The notes: generated by a model from the letters alone, not told the origin. DNA of 64,000 nt from Parietaria judaica (GCA_954871525.1 OX940865.1:28070420-28134419); one strand, 5' to 3'; positions 23,520 to 36,508 are shown, counted from the stretch's first letter. Made by a program: numbers and translations.

Positions 23520-26500
23520 ATGCCAGGAACTATCTTCGTCTCAGGTAACCAAATTACTAAAAACTCACATTGTCATTCAAATTTTGTACCATCATTTCTT
23601 CACTCATAAGTTACGTGCCAGTTCTCGAGTTTTTGGGCCTTCCCGATTCGTCGTCCGCTTCGACATTGTCGATAAAGGGTACGTACATTGTTCTCGTGCC
23701 GTTTCTAGCCGACGATCATTAATAAATACCGAGTGATTCGAAGTCGGACATTTTCGGTTTTGATGCAGTTTCCATGGGGAAAAAGGAGTACCAGACTTGG
23801 GACAAAGGAGAGCTTTCATTGTAATATACTGGCCAAATTTCTGATATATTTTCTTTAATGGCGATTTTAATTTTTCTCTCTCAAATTAATTTATGCTAAT
23901 GTCGATTTTGTCGCGTTTTTTCAGTCCGTTGACGACGTTCCGCGAGACGCTGCACGTCGTCGTTCAGGACAATCAGGGGAATGCTGTATCATGTGCAGGT
24001 TTGTTCAAACATCTATGGCATGTAGAAATAATATTCACACACATATGTGTTAGAGGTTGTGACTGAATCCATTTTTCTGGATTCGACCCATTTCTAGCTT
24101 CGCGGTTTGACATACTTTTAAAGGGTATTTTAGCGGTTTTCGAGGGGAATCCGTGGTATGGGCCCTTCTTGATTAGGAATTTTATGTAATTGGCGCCTGT
24201 CATTTATTTTTGTACTCTTTCCTCCGTAGTTTTCTTCTAAAATTGGAGTACCACGTAAAATCCCCGTGTCAATTTATCTTTTTTGTTCGTTATTCTTTCA
24301 TGTTTGATTTATAATGATGTACAGTATAACCTCCGCGTATTAATAAAGGGGAGACCGTAGAATTTTGTATAGTATCAAAGTTATTAATTTATCGAGCTGA
24401 TTCCACGATATAATTACACTAAAGAGTTTTTTATGTCTAATAAGCAGGAATTGAAACAAAGTCCATAGTAGAGAGAGGTGTTTGGGATGACATTTTCCCT
24501 CTTGAAGGAGGAGGCCAAGTGCACATGAAACTCCGGTTCGTCCTCAGCGAAGACGAGAAGAACCGAATTCGTGTCTTGGTAATTGTTTCCCATAACGTAG
24601 TTTTGAAAACCGGAAATGTTACCGAAATGTCTTTTTTCATCCAGTGTTTTTTAATGCCATGTTGTAGAGAGAATCTGCTGTGAAGAAGAACCGAAGACAG
24701 CTTCTCGGTCGCAGAACCAGCAGCGCTTCGTCTTTGGGCACCTACAACGCAGGTTCGATATTGCTTGTGCGGCAAGAAAAAGAAGTTATGTGAAAGTACT
24801 AAAAGGAAAATATAGCTGGATTCTGTTTAATGATTATGTCACCTGTCTAGAACAATGCAGATAAAAACGACGAGAACGCTTCGACGTCCTCTTCTTTTCC
24901 TAGGAGAGCGGAAGTAAACACGAGTAAAGTCAACATCCGGGAATTTGATGAGGAAGTTCAGGCTCCATCGCTCTCTGCTGGAACTTCAACCGAAGTCATT
25001 TGTCCAAAAGATTCACCATCTTCAACAAGTAGTTTGGAATCAGCGTCTTCTCTGATGACCCGGAAAGATGAGGTCAACACAAATGAAGCCAACCGCGGGG
25101 AATTAGATGAGAAAGTTCAGCCTCAATCGCTCTCTTCCCGAGCACCAACCAAAGCTGCCTATACAAAAGTATCGTCATCTTCGACAAGTAATTCACAATC
25201 AGAATTTTCTCCGACGAAACGAGCTCCTATTTTGACTCCAAGTGTCGAGGTCAACACAAGTAAAGTCAACCTCAGGGAATCAATTGAGAAAGTTCATGCT
25301 CAATCACTCTCTTCCGGAGCTCCTACCGAAGCTGCCTATACGAAAGTATTGTCATCTTCGACAAGTAATGAACAATTGGAATTTTCTCCGACGAAACGAG
25401 CTCCTATTTTGACTCCAAGTGTCGAGGTCAACACAAGTAAAGTCAACCTCAGGGAATCAATTGAGAAAGTTCATGCTCAATCACTCTCTTCCGGAGCTCC
25501 TACCGAAGCTGCCTATACGAAAGTATTGTCATCTTCGACAAGTAATGAACAATTGGAATTTTCTCCGACGAAACGAGCTCCTATTTTGACTCCAAGTGTC
25601 GAGGTCAACACAAGTAAAGTCAACCTCAGGGAATCAATTGAGAAAGTTCATGCTCAATCACTCTCTTCCGGAGCTCCAACCGAAGCTGCCTATACGAAAG
25701 TATCGTCATCTTCGACAAGTGATTCACAATCGGAATCTTCTCCGACGAAACGAGCTCCTATTTTGACTCCGAGAGTCGAGGTCAATACAAGTAAAGTCAA
25801 TCTCAGGGAATCAATTGAGAAAGTTCAGGCTCAGTCACTCTTTGCCGGAACTCCAACCGAAGCTGCCTATACGAAAATATCATCATTTTCAACAATTAGT
25901 TCAGAATCAGAGTCTTCTTCGGAGAAACGAGCCTCTCTTTTGACTCAGAACCCCGAGGTCAACCCGAGTAAGGTCAACCCGAGTAAAGTCAACCTTACGG
26001 AATCCGTTGAGAAAACTCAGGCACATACACTCTCCGCCGGAACACCAACTAAAGCTTCTTATCCAAAAGAAGCATCATCTTCAACAAGTAGTTCCGAATC
26101 AATACCCTTTTCGAAGAAAGCCTCTCCGTTGTCTCGGAGAACCGAGGTCAACACAAGTAAAGTCAAACACGGGGAATCCATGGAGGCTCAATCAACCAAA
26201 GCTTCCTTTTCAAAGGAATCATCATCATCTATACGTAGTTCAGATTCATCTTCTTCGAAAAAACGGGCCTCTTTGGAGAGGACACCAAGCAGCGTCAAGA
26301 AAATGATAAGTGCCTTCGAAAGTAACCGATCTCCGGTATGTCTCATGGTTCGGAACTTCCCATACTACATTAAAAGATCTCTAACACTATGGTCTTTACA
26401 ATCTTTGTGTTCACATTATCTTTGTCTCTGCAGGATTTCAGGCCTCAAGCCAGACTCACCCCGGAAAAACGAGAACCAAACAGGATCCAAACGGAACTAA

Positions 26501-27692
26501 AAACACAAGCTTCCATGAAATTCAAGGAGCTAAACACAACAAAATCAAGAGAACAAGAATTGATTATAACTCCAAATAGTAAAAACAAGCTAGAGAAAGA
26601 AGAAACCGTAAAAAACGAAGAGAAACCAAGCGGCGATTTTATGATAAACTTGACAACCAAAGCATCTCTGTCAGCTGAAAAGAGTAATAAAAACACCGGT
26701 ATTTCTGAAGAATATTCCGACGATATTTCTGTTGATAAAGAGATTCAATCAGAGAATTTTTCGGGAACTCCGAAAATTTCCACAAGCAGAAGATCATCAA
26801 TGGATGATCAAGAAGATCTTCACTCGGACAGTGAAATTTCCGGGGTGTGGATTTTCCCGGATCATCGCAGGCGATTCTGTTTAACAACCGGTGGCAAGAA
26901 GGTGACGGATTTCATGGAAGGTCAAAGCAGGGTGAGCTTTGCCATACCACAAAAGGTCTGACTTTGACATGATATCACATCTCATAATTTGTCTCTTAAA
27001 CAAATGATCTTATTCGAATCCGATTCTCGTTTTTCTTGTCGTTTTTCAGGATCGCGACGAAGTTGACGCTCAAAATGAGATTGAGAGAACCGATGGAACG
27101 TTCGAAGCGGAGAGCTTACAGCCTGAGATTGAGGATGTTGATGCTTCAAGTGGTTTAGTTCAGCAGGTTGTGTCTTATTTCTACTCAATCAGTGATAAGA
27201 AAATAAGAATAATAATTATACACATTTTGACATGCATTTTTAATTTGATTTAAGAATAAATTAATAATGAAAAAAGATCTATAAAATGTTGTTCTTGATC
27301 TTGGATTCATTTGTTTGATTTTTATCAGGTAATGAAAGTTGCAATAATGGTGGGATTTGGATTTCTTGTTCTTTTCACAAGACAAAGAAATAAGCGGTAA
27401 GAAGTTGTTAATCTCTTAATTATTATCACTATTTTTATGTAGCATTGTTAATATGACATTTGTATGAGGGGCCCGGTTTCGCAAGGCCCGAACAATCGGG
27501 ACCGGATCTGAAAAAAACTAAACGAAAAGCACTGTATTTGGTCTCGGTCCCGCCCGTATCTGAAATAAAATTAAAGTTGGAAATTTGGTGGCTTTAGCTA
27601 CATTATAAATTATAATTGGAGTTTTCATTAGTTTCATTTTTAATAAATGCTTATACTAAAATTTGAGCCTTTTCTTTTGTTGTTGCAGATGA
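23520..27692 (+). CDS. Tail-anchored protein with C2-like N-terminus and 59-aa repeats
   Basis: Eleven exons join in phase to 869 aa: 23520-23544, 23622-23678, 23769-23820, 23925-23998, 24448-24578, 24668-24752, 24861-26335, 26434-26955, 27050-27166, 27329-27396 and 27689-27692 (stop TGA split from its Arg codon). The N-terminal ~115 residues (from MPGTIFVSVLEFLGLPDSS) look like a divergent C2/beta-sandwich domain. Next is a Ser/Thr/Lys-rich array of about eight repeats (24911-26200). A charged region with SGVWIFPDHRRRF and an acidic stretch follows. Residues 848-862 are hydrophobic (VAIMVGFGFLVLF) and only six to eight mostly basic residues follow, so a C-terminal membrane anchor is likely. 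I do not know a named family member. Membrane attachment is inference; the exon chain is well supported by phase. Confidence 0.8.
24911..26200 (+). repeat. In-frame coding tandem repeat, unit 177 bp (59 aa)
   Basis: The word Glu-Val-Asn-x-x-Lys-Val-Asn recurs with codon starts at 24911, 25070, 25247, 25424, 25601, 25778, 25955 and 26144. Spacing is exactly 177 bp for the central units, 159 bp for the first and 189 bp for the last. The units beginning at 25247, 25424 and 25601 are almost identical over their whole length, while the outer ones have diverged. Each unit also carries SPTKRAPILTP and a Ser/Thr run. The pattern indicates recent unequal exchange in the middle of an older array. Copy number may vary between individuals. 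Confidence 0.92.
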
Positions 27693-28727
27693 ACTTAAAT
27701 TGGGACAGAAAGAAGCCGTCTTATGCTTATATCATAATATATTATTTTTACGTTTTTGGTGTATATTTTTTTCGTAAATATATTTATTAAATTTCATATT
27801 TATCTTCCAATATTGTGAGCCATTGAAAATATTTTATGGATATGTAAACAATTTTATAATTATTTTGTCCATTTTTAAGCAATTTGAAAGAAGAAAAAAA
27901 ATTCTTAATAATGGCACGTGATTATGATCTAATTTTCTTAAAATATATTATAATGTAAAATTTTCCTTTAAAATGCATGTTTTCACTTGATTAAGTAATA
28001 TTCTGTGTTTTAAATTAACTATTGTAATACCAAGAAATCACAAAGAGAATTTATGTCTTTATTTATATATAAAAAATTATAAAAAATTATATGAAATGCT
28101 CAATTTTGTGTCAAACATAATAAGGAATGCCAATTTTGTGAGAGTAAAAAATACACATAATTAATTTTTTTTAAGGTTTGACACAAAATAGGCATTTCGT
28201 TCATTTGCCCTAAAATTATTTACTTCTTTTAGGCTAAAACTTTTAGTGTTCACTATTATACTTTTAATTAAATTCTATTATTTTTAATTGATTTAACAAA
28301 AAAAAATATGTTGTTAACAAAATTCCTTTCTTTTCCCCTTCGAAAGTCACATTAGAGTGCATCTAATATTTTGTTAATTCAATTGAAAAAGAGAGACTAT
28401 ATTTGAGGAGAAACAAAATAGAAAAAAAAAAAATTAACAACTTTGATCATAAAAAAAGAAGAAAGAGCAAACATTTGTCATAACTTTTATTTATTTTTTA
28501 TATATGCCATTACATAAACGGAAAAACGATAAGTATTAGCCTTAATCTTAAATAGACCGAGTAAATTTAAATAAATAATACAAAAATATCGGGATAAGAG
28601 CATTTCTATAATAAAACAGTGAGGAGGGGTCATTTCTTGCAAGATTAGTAAGTATAAGGGCTTAGAAATAATATGGAAACATACTAAAACCCCTCTGCAG
28701 AATCCTTAAACCCTAACTCCGACGAGC
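27693..28727. other. AT-rich spacer before the WD40 gene
   Basis: This is AT-rich sequence with no frame worth calling. It probably holds the 3' UTR of the tail-anchored protein and the promoter and leader of the WD40 gene. A short inverted repeat built from words like AATTTTGTG/CACAAAAT lies around 28097-28195. Confidence 0.5.
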
Positions 28728-31700
28728 ATGGGAAGAACCATCCGAAACCCTAAGAAGGCGAAGCGCAAGAGCAAGGTTCCTTCCGAATTCCTCTGCTTTT
28801 CCATTCATTTCTCGATCGACCTCACTTTGGAGCTCCGATTTGCAGGGCTCCAAGAAAGGGGATGGCTCGTCCTCCTCCTCCGTCCCGGAGATGCCCACTA
28901 GGGTTTGGCAGCCCGGCGTCGACAATCTCGCCGAAGACGAAGAGCTTCAGTGCGATCCCTCGGCGTATAACGCGCTCCACGCCTTCCATGTCGGATGGCC
29001 ATGCTTGAGGTGTCCTGAATTCATATATATACTGAGAATTGAATGCTGAAGTGGCTCTGAGAAAGATCGAATTTGAAAATGTTGATAGATTTAGAACTAG
29101 TTTGATCATTTTTTGTTGAATCAATGAGGTTTTACTCCTAAATAAGTGATCAAGTAACATGTAGTGTTCAACGAGTTTACTTTTCATGGCGTGGTCGATT
29201 ATGATTATTGAACTTTGCGAAGAGAAAGGAACGTTCTGTCATGTCGTAAGAATTGTATTTTAGCGATTTATCTTCCGAATCAATTCGTGTGTTTCATGGT
29301 GATTTTAGTTTCCTAATTGATTAGTTAATATTTGGCAGCTTTGATATCGTTCGAGACACGTTGGGGCTGGTGCGTAAGGATTTTCCGCATACTGCGTATT
29401 TGGTTGCAGGAACTCAAGTAAGCAAAATCTCTCTTTAAGCTTCATGCACGATTTTTGCTTTTCATGCCCGGTATTACAGTTGTGATCCTGGTCTAAAAAA
29501 TAGCATACCATTTTTTGTTTTCGGTTTCTCATTCATTCGCTCTTGTGTAAAGGCGGATAAAGCTACTTCAAACTACTTGGGGGTTTATAAAATCTCCAAC
29601 ATTTCTGGAAAAAGGCGTGGACTATTGCCGGAAAAATCCACTGCTGATGGATCGGATATGGATAGTGATGACAGCGACAGTGATTCAGAAAGTGAAGATG
29701 AGGGCAGCGGTGGATCTGGCCCGCCGGTTTTGCAGGCAATCTATTTTACCTATTCTATAACATTTCACTTGCAATTTTTTCGTCTATTATATTCTGTAGT
29801 TTTTAAATTGTATTCTCTGCTTGTACAGTTGCGCAAGATTGTTCACGAAGGATGTATTAATCGTATACGTGCCATGCCTCAGAGCCCACATATATCTGCG
29901 TCTTGGGCCGACACAGGCCTTGTTCAGGTTAGTTTCGGTATTATAAAATTTATGAAGTTTGGCAGTAATACCTTAAACTTTACATGTTCTTGTACTTTAC
30001 CTCCCTCCCGAGCGTATAATTTTGTTAGCATTGCCCCCTAAACTATCGAAAAGTAGCTATTACCCCCTACACGTTATGACGGTAAACGTTAACTTGTGTG
30101 CCACACATCAGCAAAAATTTATAAAACAACGGATGTAAATGGCATACCCCCTTGATTTTCTAGATTCTATTTATGATTTAATTCATGTTAAGTCTTTCTC
30201 TCTATACGCAGATCTGGGATTTCAGCTCTCATCTGAACGTCTTGGCTGAAACAGAAGCGGATGTTAACCATGGTGCTTCGACATCGTTTAATCTCGCTCC
30301 TTTGATGAATTATAAGCATAAGGACGAAGGATACGCCTTAGACTGGAGTCCAGTTGTGGCTGGAAGGCTTTTATCTGGTACTTTTATTGTTTGCTTATGT
30401 TTTTCGTTTTCGATGTTACTTCCGTAACGTTAATCATAGTATAATAATGTTATTTAGGCTATGTCATGAGGTAATTCTTACATGTTATGTCTCTATTTAT
30501 TATGTCTTTTGATTATTTTCTTTAGGGTTGGGGTCTGGCCTAGTAGGTTGTAATGCTTGGTCTATTTAAGAGACCCTAAGTCAATGAGAAAGGTAGCCAA
30601 GTATTATTCAGTAAATTAATCTCGTAATTGCGTGTATTGCTCTCTAGAATTGGGACGTTACGAGATCGATATCCCGGGATCATATTCATAATATTGTATT
30701 TTGTTAGTAATGGTATGTATTTGTAATCTTACCAACTGTTAATTTTGAAGGGGATTGCCATAATAGCATTCATTTATGGGAGCCAGTGTCTGGTACAGCA
30801 TGGAATGTTGATACCGCTCCATTTTCCGGGCACTCTGCAAGTGTAGAGGATATACAAGTATGTATATACTAAAATTTTATATCGAATCCATGTTTAAATA
30901 TATATATATGTGTGTGTGTATATTTTACATATTAAGATACATTTGTACAATCTACAATGTAGTACAAAGTGATCGATATCATTTAAAAATGATTAGTAAT
31001 TGTCATTATGATAAGAGCCGATAACAAAACTAAGTACAGTAACATCTAAGCCAGTTGTAATCACCGAGGCGTTACCGTGAGCATACATGTATTATTCACC
31101 AGTAAATATATGTCATCATAAACACTTCTTGAAGTGACTAAGATGCTCTATATCAAGGTTTTAAATAACGGTTTTAAGCCTCAAAGCGTTTTTCCGTCCG
31201 TGCCTCAAGGCGTAAGCCTCGATACTATAATATATAAATAATTATAAAAATATATATAACATAAGATATAATAAAATCCTCAAATAACACAAATCTAAAA
31301 CTCAATCAGTCCAAAACAAAACAACATAAAGTCTCATAAATGTCTCAAAAACTCATAATAAGCATAAAATAAAAATACTAATGAGACATACGAAGAGGCT
31401 TTTAGGGTTAATGAGCTTGGAATAATAAAAGTTTAATTAAAAAAGTAAAAATATTGGAACAAGTGGCCCAGCATTTATTACTTTGTTATTTTCTTTTAGT
31501 CCCAATAATCAACTTAAACTTCCAATGCAGATGTATTTTTAAACTTCCAATGCAGTGTTTTCTCTCTCTCGTAGAGTCATCTTCTTCCTCATGAAAAAAT
31601 ACAGTGCAAAGCTTGGGTTTGTCTTCAATGGCAACCACCAATTTCGACCTAGTCAGGCTTAAAAATTGCCAACGCCTCAGTATAACGCCTCAGACTCGCA

Positions 31701-32990
31701 CGCCTCAGTGCGTGATACGTTTCCTGATGCGTGCGCCTCGAGCGGCGGCGAAGAGGCGGCTTAAAAAAGGCGTTTTGCCTGTTTGCCTCGTCGAGGCGCG
31801 CCTCAAGGCGCGCCTCACTAACGCCTTTTAAAACAATGCTCTATATAATATTACTAGTAGTCTAGTACTACATGATTTCTGAATTATTCTCCTTTTGTCC
31901 TTGCAGTGGAGCCCCGTGGAACCCGATACGTTTGCCTCGTGCTCTGTGGACGGAACTATTGCAATTTGGGATGCTCGTAAAGGAAAGAAACCAGTGCATT
32001 CCTTCAAAGCACACGATGCCGACGTTAATGTTATTTCATGGAATAGGTCTTTGAATTGAACATATCCTCTGATTTTCACTTGCATCATTTCCTCTAATGT
32101 GTTTCAATCTATGGTCTTAATGGACAATTTTTTTTTTCATTTTTCTCAGGCTCGCTAGTTGCATGTTGGCTTCGGGAAGTGATGACGGAACGTTTTCGAT
32201 CCACGATCTTAGAAATCTGAAGGGAAAGGTAAAGAGGAATTTTGTCTGAAACATTAAATAACATAATAATTTAATTGCGACTAAATTAGAGTCTATCATC
32301 ATCTTAAATCAGGAAAGCACGACTGTTGTGGCACATTTCGCGTACCACAAACACCCTGTCACGTCGATCGAGTGGAGCCCACATGAAGGTTCAACTTTAG
32401 CCGTCTCCTCAGCCGATAATCAGCTAACGTAAGTATTTTAGCTTTTATTTTTTTATTTTCCGGTTTCACCTCCGCTAAAACCCTAATGTACAAGCTTTTA
32501 CCGCTGGTGAAGTTGAGATTTCTCGTAGAGAGGCTTATACTCACGTTACTTGCTTTGTTTTTTTTATTTATTTATCAGAATATGGGACCTTTCTTTGGAA
32601 CGAGACGAGGAAGAGGAAGCGGAGTTCAGAGCCATGGCTAACGAACAAGTCAATGCTCCTCAAGATTTACCTCCACAGCTTCTCTTTGTCCACCAGGTAA
32701 CACAATCACGGGCTTTCAAACTTGGAATTTTTTACTTACCGTAGTTCTATTTTTTTCGAGGTTTATCCGAAACCCTTTACATAAATAAAGTAGCTGCAGT
32801 GGACAAAAATAAAAATAAAAAATAGAAACGCACGAGTCTAAGTCACCAATTTGATTGGTTCTTGCAGGGACAAAAGGACATCAAGGAGCTCCATTGGCAC
32901 GCTCAGATTCCGGGCATGATCGTGTCTACCGCGCTTGATGGCTTCAACGTTCTTATGCCTTCCAACATCCAGAACACTCTTCCCTCCTAA
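28728..32990 (+). CDS. GRWD1: GRWD1/RRB1-type glutamate-rich WD40 protein
   Basis: Twelve exons join in phase to 473 aa: 28728-28775, 28846-29009, 29339-29417, 29553-29735, 29829-29927, 30212-30377, 30751-30857, 31907-32046, 32150-32228, 32313-32428, 32579-32696 and 32868-32990. The N-terminus is a nuclear signal ([11 protein letters not shown]). Next comes an RBBP4-like histone-binding segment around residues 50-80 ([18 protein letters not shown]), an acidic run D129-E147, then WD repeats with clear endings such as IWDFS, HLWEP, IWDAR and IWDLS. Family members (yeast Rrb1, human GRWD1) chaperone ribosomal protein L3 and take part in 60S assembly; the human protein also binds histones. Intron 4 uses a GC donor (29736), and intron 7 holds a transposon (31154-31835). 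The length fits plant homologues. The gene converges with EER5. Confidence 0.95.
31154..31835. mobile_element. Non-autonomous DNA transposon in GRWD1 intron 7
   Basis: A 682-bp insertion sits in the intron between 30858 and 31906. Its ends are roughly inverted (CAAGGTTTTAAATAACG at the left; GCCTTTTAAAACA at the right), and both subterminal parts are rich in GCCTCAAGGCG/GAGGCGCGCC words. An 11-bp direct repeat ATGCTCTATAT flanks it (31143-31153 and 31836-31846). An hAT element with an 8-bp duplication extended by chance, or a Mutator-like element with a longer one, would both fit. It encodes no transposase and leaves the splice sites intact. Confidence 0.7.
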
Positions 32991-33678
32991 GGCGTTTAGT
33001 TTAGTCTCCGGTTGATAAATTAAGCAATTGAACTTTTATGACGTTTCTTGTTTATGCATCATTATATGTAGTAATTTTGTAGATGATGTTCTGAGAGACG
33101 GATTTGTTATTGCCTCGGTGCTCGGTCCATAGGCTTACCCCTTAGGGCGATTTGGCCGTGATTTTCCCGGGACCATAGCAGGAAGAATTTATAACAAGAA
33201 GCATGGTTTGTCTAAATTTATTTTCCAAAGTGATGTGAAAATATTTACCCTTTTTTTTGGGAGACAAAAACCACATTTAACAAATATTCGTGAGCAGTAT
33301 ATATTCGGTCTCCGGTTTAAAATTCAGAATTAGATATCTTGAAGATGTTCTGGTAAAGCTATTTTGATATTTGAATATAAGATATCTATAAAACATGAAA
33401 AATCACTAAATTTACCGTTTTTCTGGCCTGGAATCGAGTTTTACGGTCCTCTCAACTCAGTGTTCGGTTTGGAAAGATCTTGGTTTTTTTAATATAAATT
33501 TGCTTTGAGTGTTAAGATATAGTTATCGAATGAGTAAAGACTAATGAGAATTCAAGAAAGAAATGTGAATGAAAGCATTACGGTGATAAATTAAGGGTCC
33601 AAAAGATGAACTTGGGTTTATACATAGCTCTGAAAATCTCTTAATCTAAACGCTTAATCGCGCCTCACCAGGCGTTTA
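32991..33678. other. Convergent 3' region between GRWD1 and EER5
   Basis: The two genes end toward each other 688 bp apart, so this stretch holds both 3' UTRs. I see no frame or repeat of note. Confidence 0.6.
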
Positions 33679-36486
33679 CTACGAATTGACGGGTTTCCCG
33701 TTGAGTTTGGGGAAAGGATCTTGCTTGCTCAGCACGACAACTTTGCTCTTGTGAGCGAAGTAGCCTTTTATCAGATTCTTATATATCAGTATAGCCACTA
33801 TACACTCCACCTGCAAAAGCCGACAACGAGTACCGGAAATATTAAAAGACGGAAAATAAATACGAAAAGTTGCAAAACTGTAACGAGATATAGTAATAGA
33901 CGGCAGCCCATTGAATTTTACTCATTGATCCAATTTGTCTCTCAAACATCTTTCTGTTAAAAACAAACCAATATAAATCGTAATTTGCAGAACTCTTTAA
34001 ATGGAAAAAAAGTATGTTTTATCTTTATTATACGTTAGCAATATATTTTAGTTAGCGATTTTTAATAATTTTACGGCGTGGTATAAGAATGAAAGCTCCA
34101 GTGGCAAAGTAAACTAAAATGTAAAATGCACCGAAGAGTAAATCCGAGTGGGGATCGGTGCCAATTAGTAAACATATGAAGAGATTGAGAAACCTACCTC
34201 GTCGAGGTCCATGTCAATCTCGAGCCATTTCAACGCTTTAATAATTACCTCCAATTTCATCTGGTGAGCTCTGTTTGGATCCTTTTGCCTCTGAATTATG
34301 TAACTGCCTCGTAATCACGCGAGTGACAATGGTTAGTTCTACAAGTTACGAGATATCTACAATCAAACTAGCGAATTTCAGAAACGAGATGGGATTATTT
34401 ATTCTTATTTTTTTACATTTTCTTTATCAATCTTTGGTACACTTGAAGTTCTAGCTTCTCTAGGACAAGATACACGCCCGATCTTAAGAACCTGAAAACA
34501 AAACGGGATTTCAATTCTTTACATATATAAACTTGTAAAACGAATCTCTACATATTTTTTTTTATATTATGAGTCTGAAACGAACCGATCTTCGTGCGCT
34601 TGAAGGGCCTGCCGGAGAAGGCGAAGATCACCCCTTGTAAGGGCTTGCACAACATTTCTGTACTGTAAATTAGCGTAATGTTTGTTAAAAATTTGGAGGG
34701 GAAAATAATAGTTGACCCTAAAAGTCGAATTGACAAAAAAAATAATTTGGAAACGTGCATAATTCGGTATTTTGTTTAACGGGTACATATTTAACACCAT
34801 TAATAAATACATTCTCGTTTATACATCTTGAACATAACGAAATCCTCACCTCAAATAAGTTGTGTTTCTCCAGAAGCCTATCATTTGGTAAGATGCCTAT
34901 TGAAAGCTTCACTGGAATTAGATATTTCAATATCATCCTACAATATTTACGGAATGGAAATAAATGTGAGCGCACAGTCCCGTAAACTAACAAAATCATG
35001 TGTTGCTGTATTCGCAACTAGAACACGGAACCCAAACCTTATATTAGCTTCACTCGGAGGATTGCAATGCTTCAAGGCATATGATAATTTGCTATCAGCC
35101 TGCCCGATCATCAACGTGAGTTCATTAAAATAGACCCGATAAAAAGAAATTTAAAAATTCCGGGGAGTATATAAATGCGCAAATAATAAAATTGTATCAG
35201 TTTTTCATAAGGTTTTAGTTACTTACAGCGGGGAAATTCTCATTAAAAACTTCTAGACGGCCTGTATAGTACATGTAGGTGACCTGAATAGCATACAATA
35301 TATGAATTAAAACTTGGTTACAGATGGGAAAAAAAAAACGATACTGATTTGGTAAAAGTCGATCCTGACCTTATCTCGGGTAGGAAATTCCTCGAAATCA
35401 AATATACGAGCAGTTTCAATACTTCTTATCACACTGCGGCAAAGATGAACTGTACCAAGCTGCAGGGTACAGGAAGAGAATGATTACTTGATTCTATAGA
35501 CGTTAATATAAATCAGCGACAAGACGCAGAACTGTGATGAAGTTACTAACGAATAAACATTTAACGACAAAGGATTATCAACAGAAAACAAATGTATGGA
35601 AAAAAATAAAGGGCATTACCTTGAAGTAAATCTTGAAGAGCTGACATGTGACGTATAAAGCTCCGACTCTTTTCGAACCTTTTCCCTACAGAATCGAACT
35701 CTTTAGGACTGTAAACTCAAGAAATCTTGACATACGAAAGAGCTGACTGTAAATGCTAATCGAACATTCGAATATTATATGAGAAATTCAGTGAGAAATT
35801 GATGACGAAATGGCAAAACGACTTACAGCGAGAACGCCGAAAACTTTCATGAGGAACGAACCCGCAGCTTTCAACTTCTCCGGCGGCTTTCCGTTCGAAG
35901 CTAATTCCCGATCAGCCTGTGAAATCCAGAACAAATATCTCAACAATCTACATAACTAAGAACCCTAAGTATACAAGAAGGATTCAATTCAATTCCAAAG
36001 CCATGGAAACTCAATTCGGAAAACTTACATTCTCGGCGAGAATCCTGATCTCGTAGGCGATGACGTAAAGCGCCTCCAGAGCCCAAGCCGAGTCCCAGTT
36101 CCGAAACTCCTGAATGAAAGCACTGCAACAATCTCTCCGTCACTCATCGCACTCCACACAAACGAAAAGAAAGCAGAGAAATCGGAGCGTTACTTGGCCG
36201 ATTTCTCGAAGGAGCTGTACGCCTCGGCGATGTTTCCGCTCCGGCGACTGAGGACGGCGCGTAGAAGCGGCGCGGAGATCTCGGGGAACTTGTCGGACTG
36301 CTTGAAGAGGCGGTTGCTGGTGTCGTGGACCACGGCGAGGGCGTCGGCGATGGAGAGGAGAGAGGGCGAGGAGAGAGAGAGGAGGAGCTTGAGCGAAGCT
36401 CCGTCCTGGTAGGCAATGGCGTCGGAGAACCGGTTCAGGTAGTCGGTGATTCGCCTGTGCGCCTCTCCCATGCTAACGTACGCCAT
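33679..36486 (-). CDS. EER5: EER5/THP1, PCI-domain subunit of TREX-2 (PCID2 homologue)
   Basis: Twelve minus-strand exons join in phase to 409 aa, close to the Arabidopsis protein: 36194-36486, 36029-36122, 35827-35916, 35620-35685, 35370-35459, 35227-35283, 35038-35099, 34850-34937, 34586-34662, 34417-34491, 34198-34303 and 33679-33810. The N-terminus MAYVSMGEAHRRITDYLNRF and the stretches LEALYVIAYEIRILAEN, ALYVTCQLFKIYFK and ILKYLIPVKLSIGILPNDR match the plant EER5 family as I remember it. The C-terminal half is the PCI/winged-helix region, including QALTRGDLRLLRQALQ, and the end is DPFPKLNGKPVNS. In TREX-2 this subunit links transcription to mRNA export at the nuclear pore; in Arabidopsis loss alters ethylene responses. 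Upstream sequence is duplicated at 37728-38372 and in part at 43890-44204. Confidence 0.95.
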
Positions 36487-36508
36487 TTCTCATTCTTCGG
36501 AGTCGCAC

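Noticed and set aside
34718..35133. Frames of 70-101 codons on both strands across EER5 exons 7-8
   Set aside because: The real exons are short and joined by introns; the longer open frames run through intron sequence.
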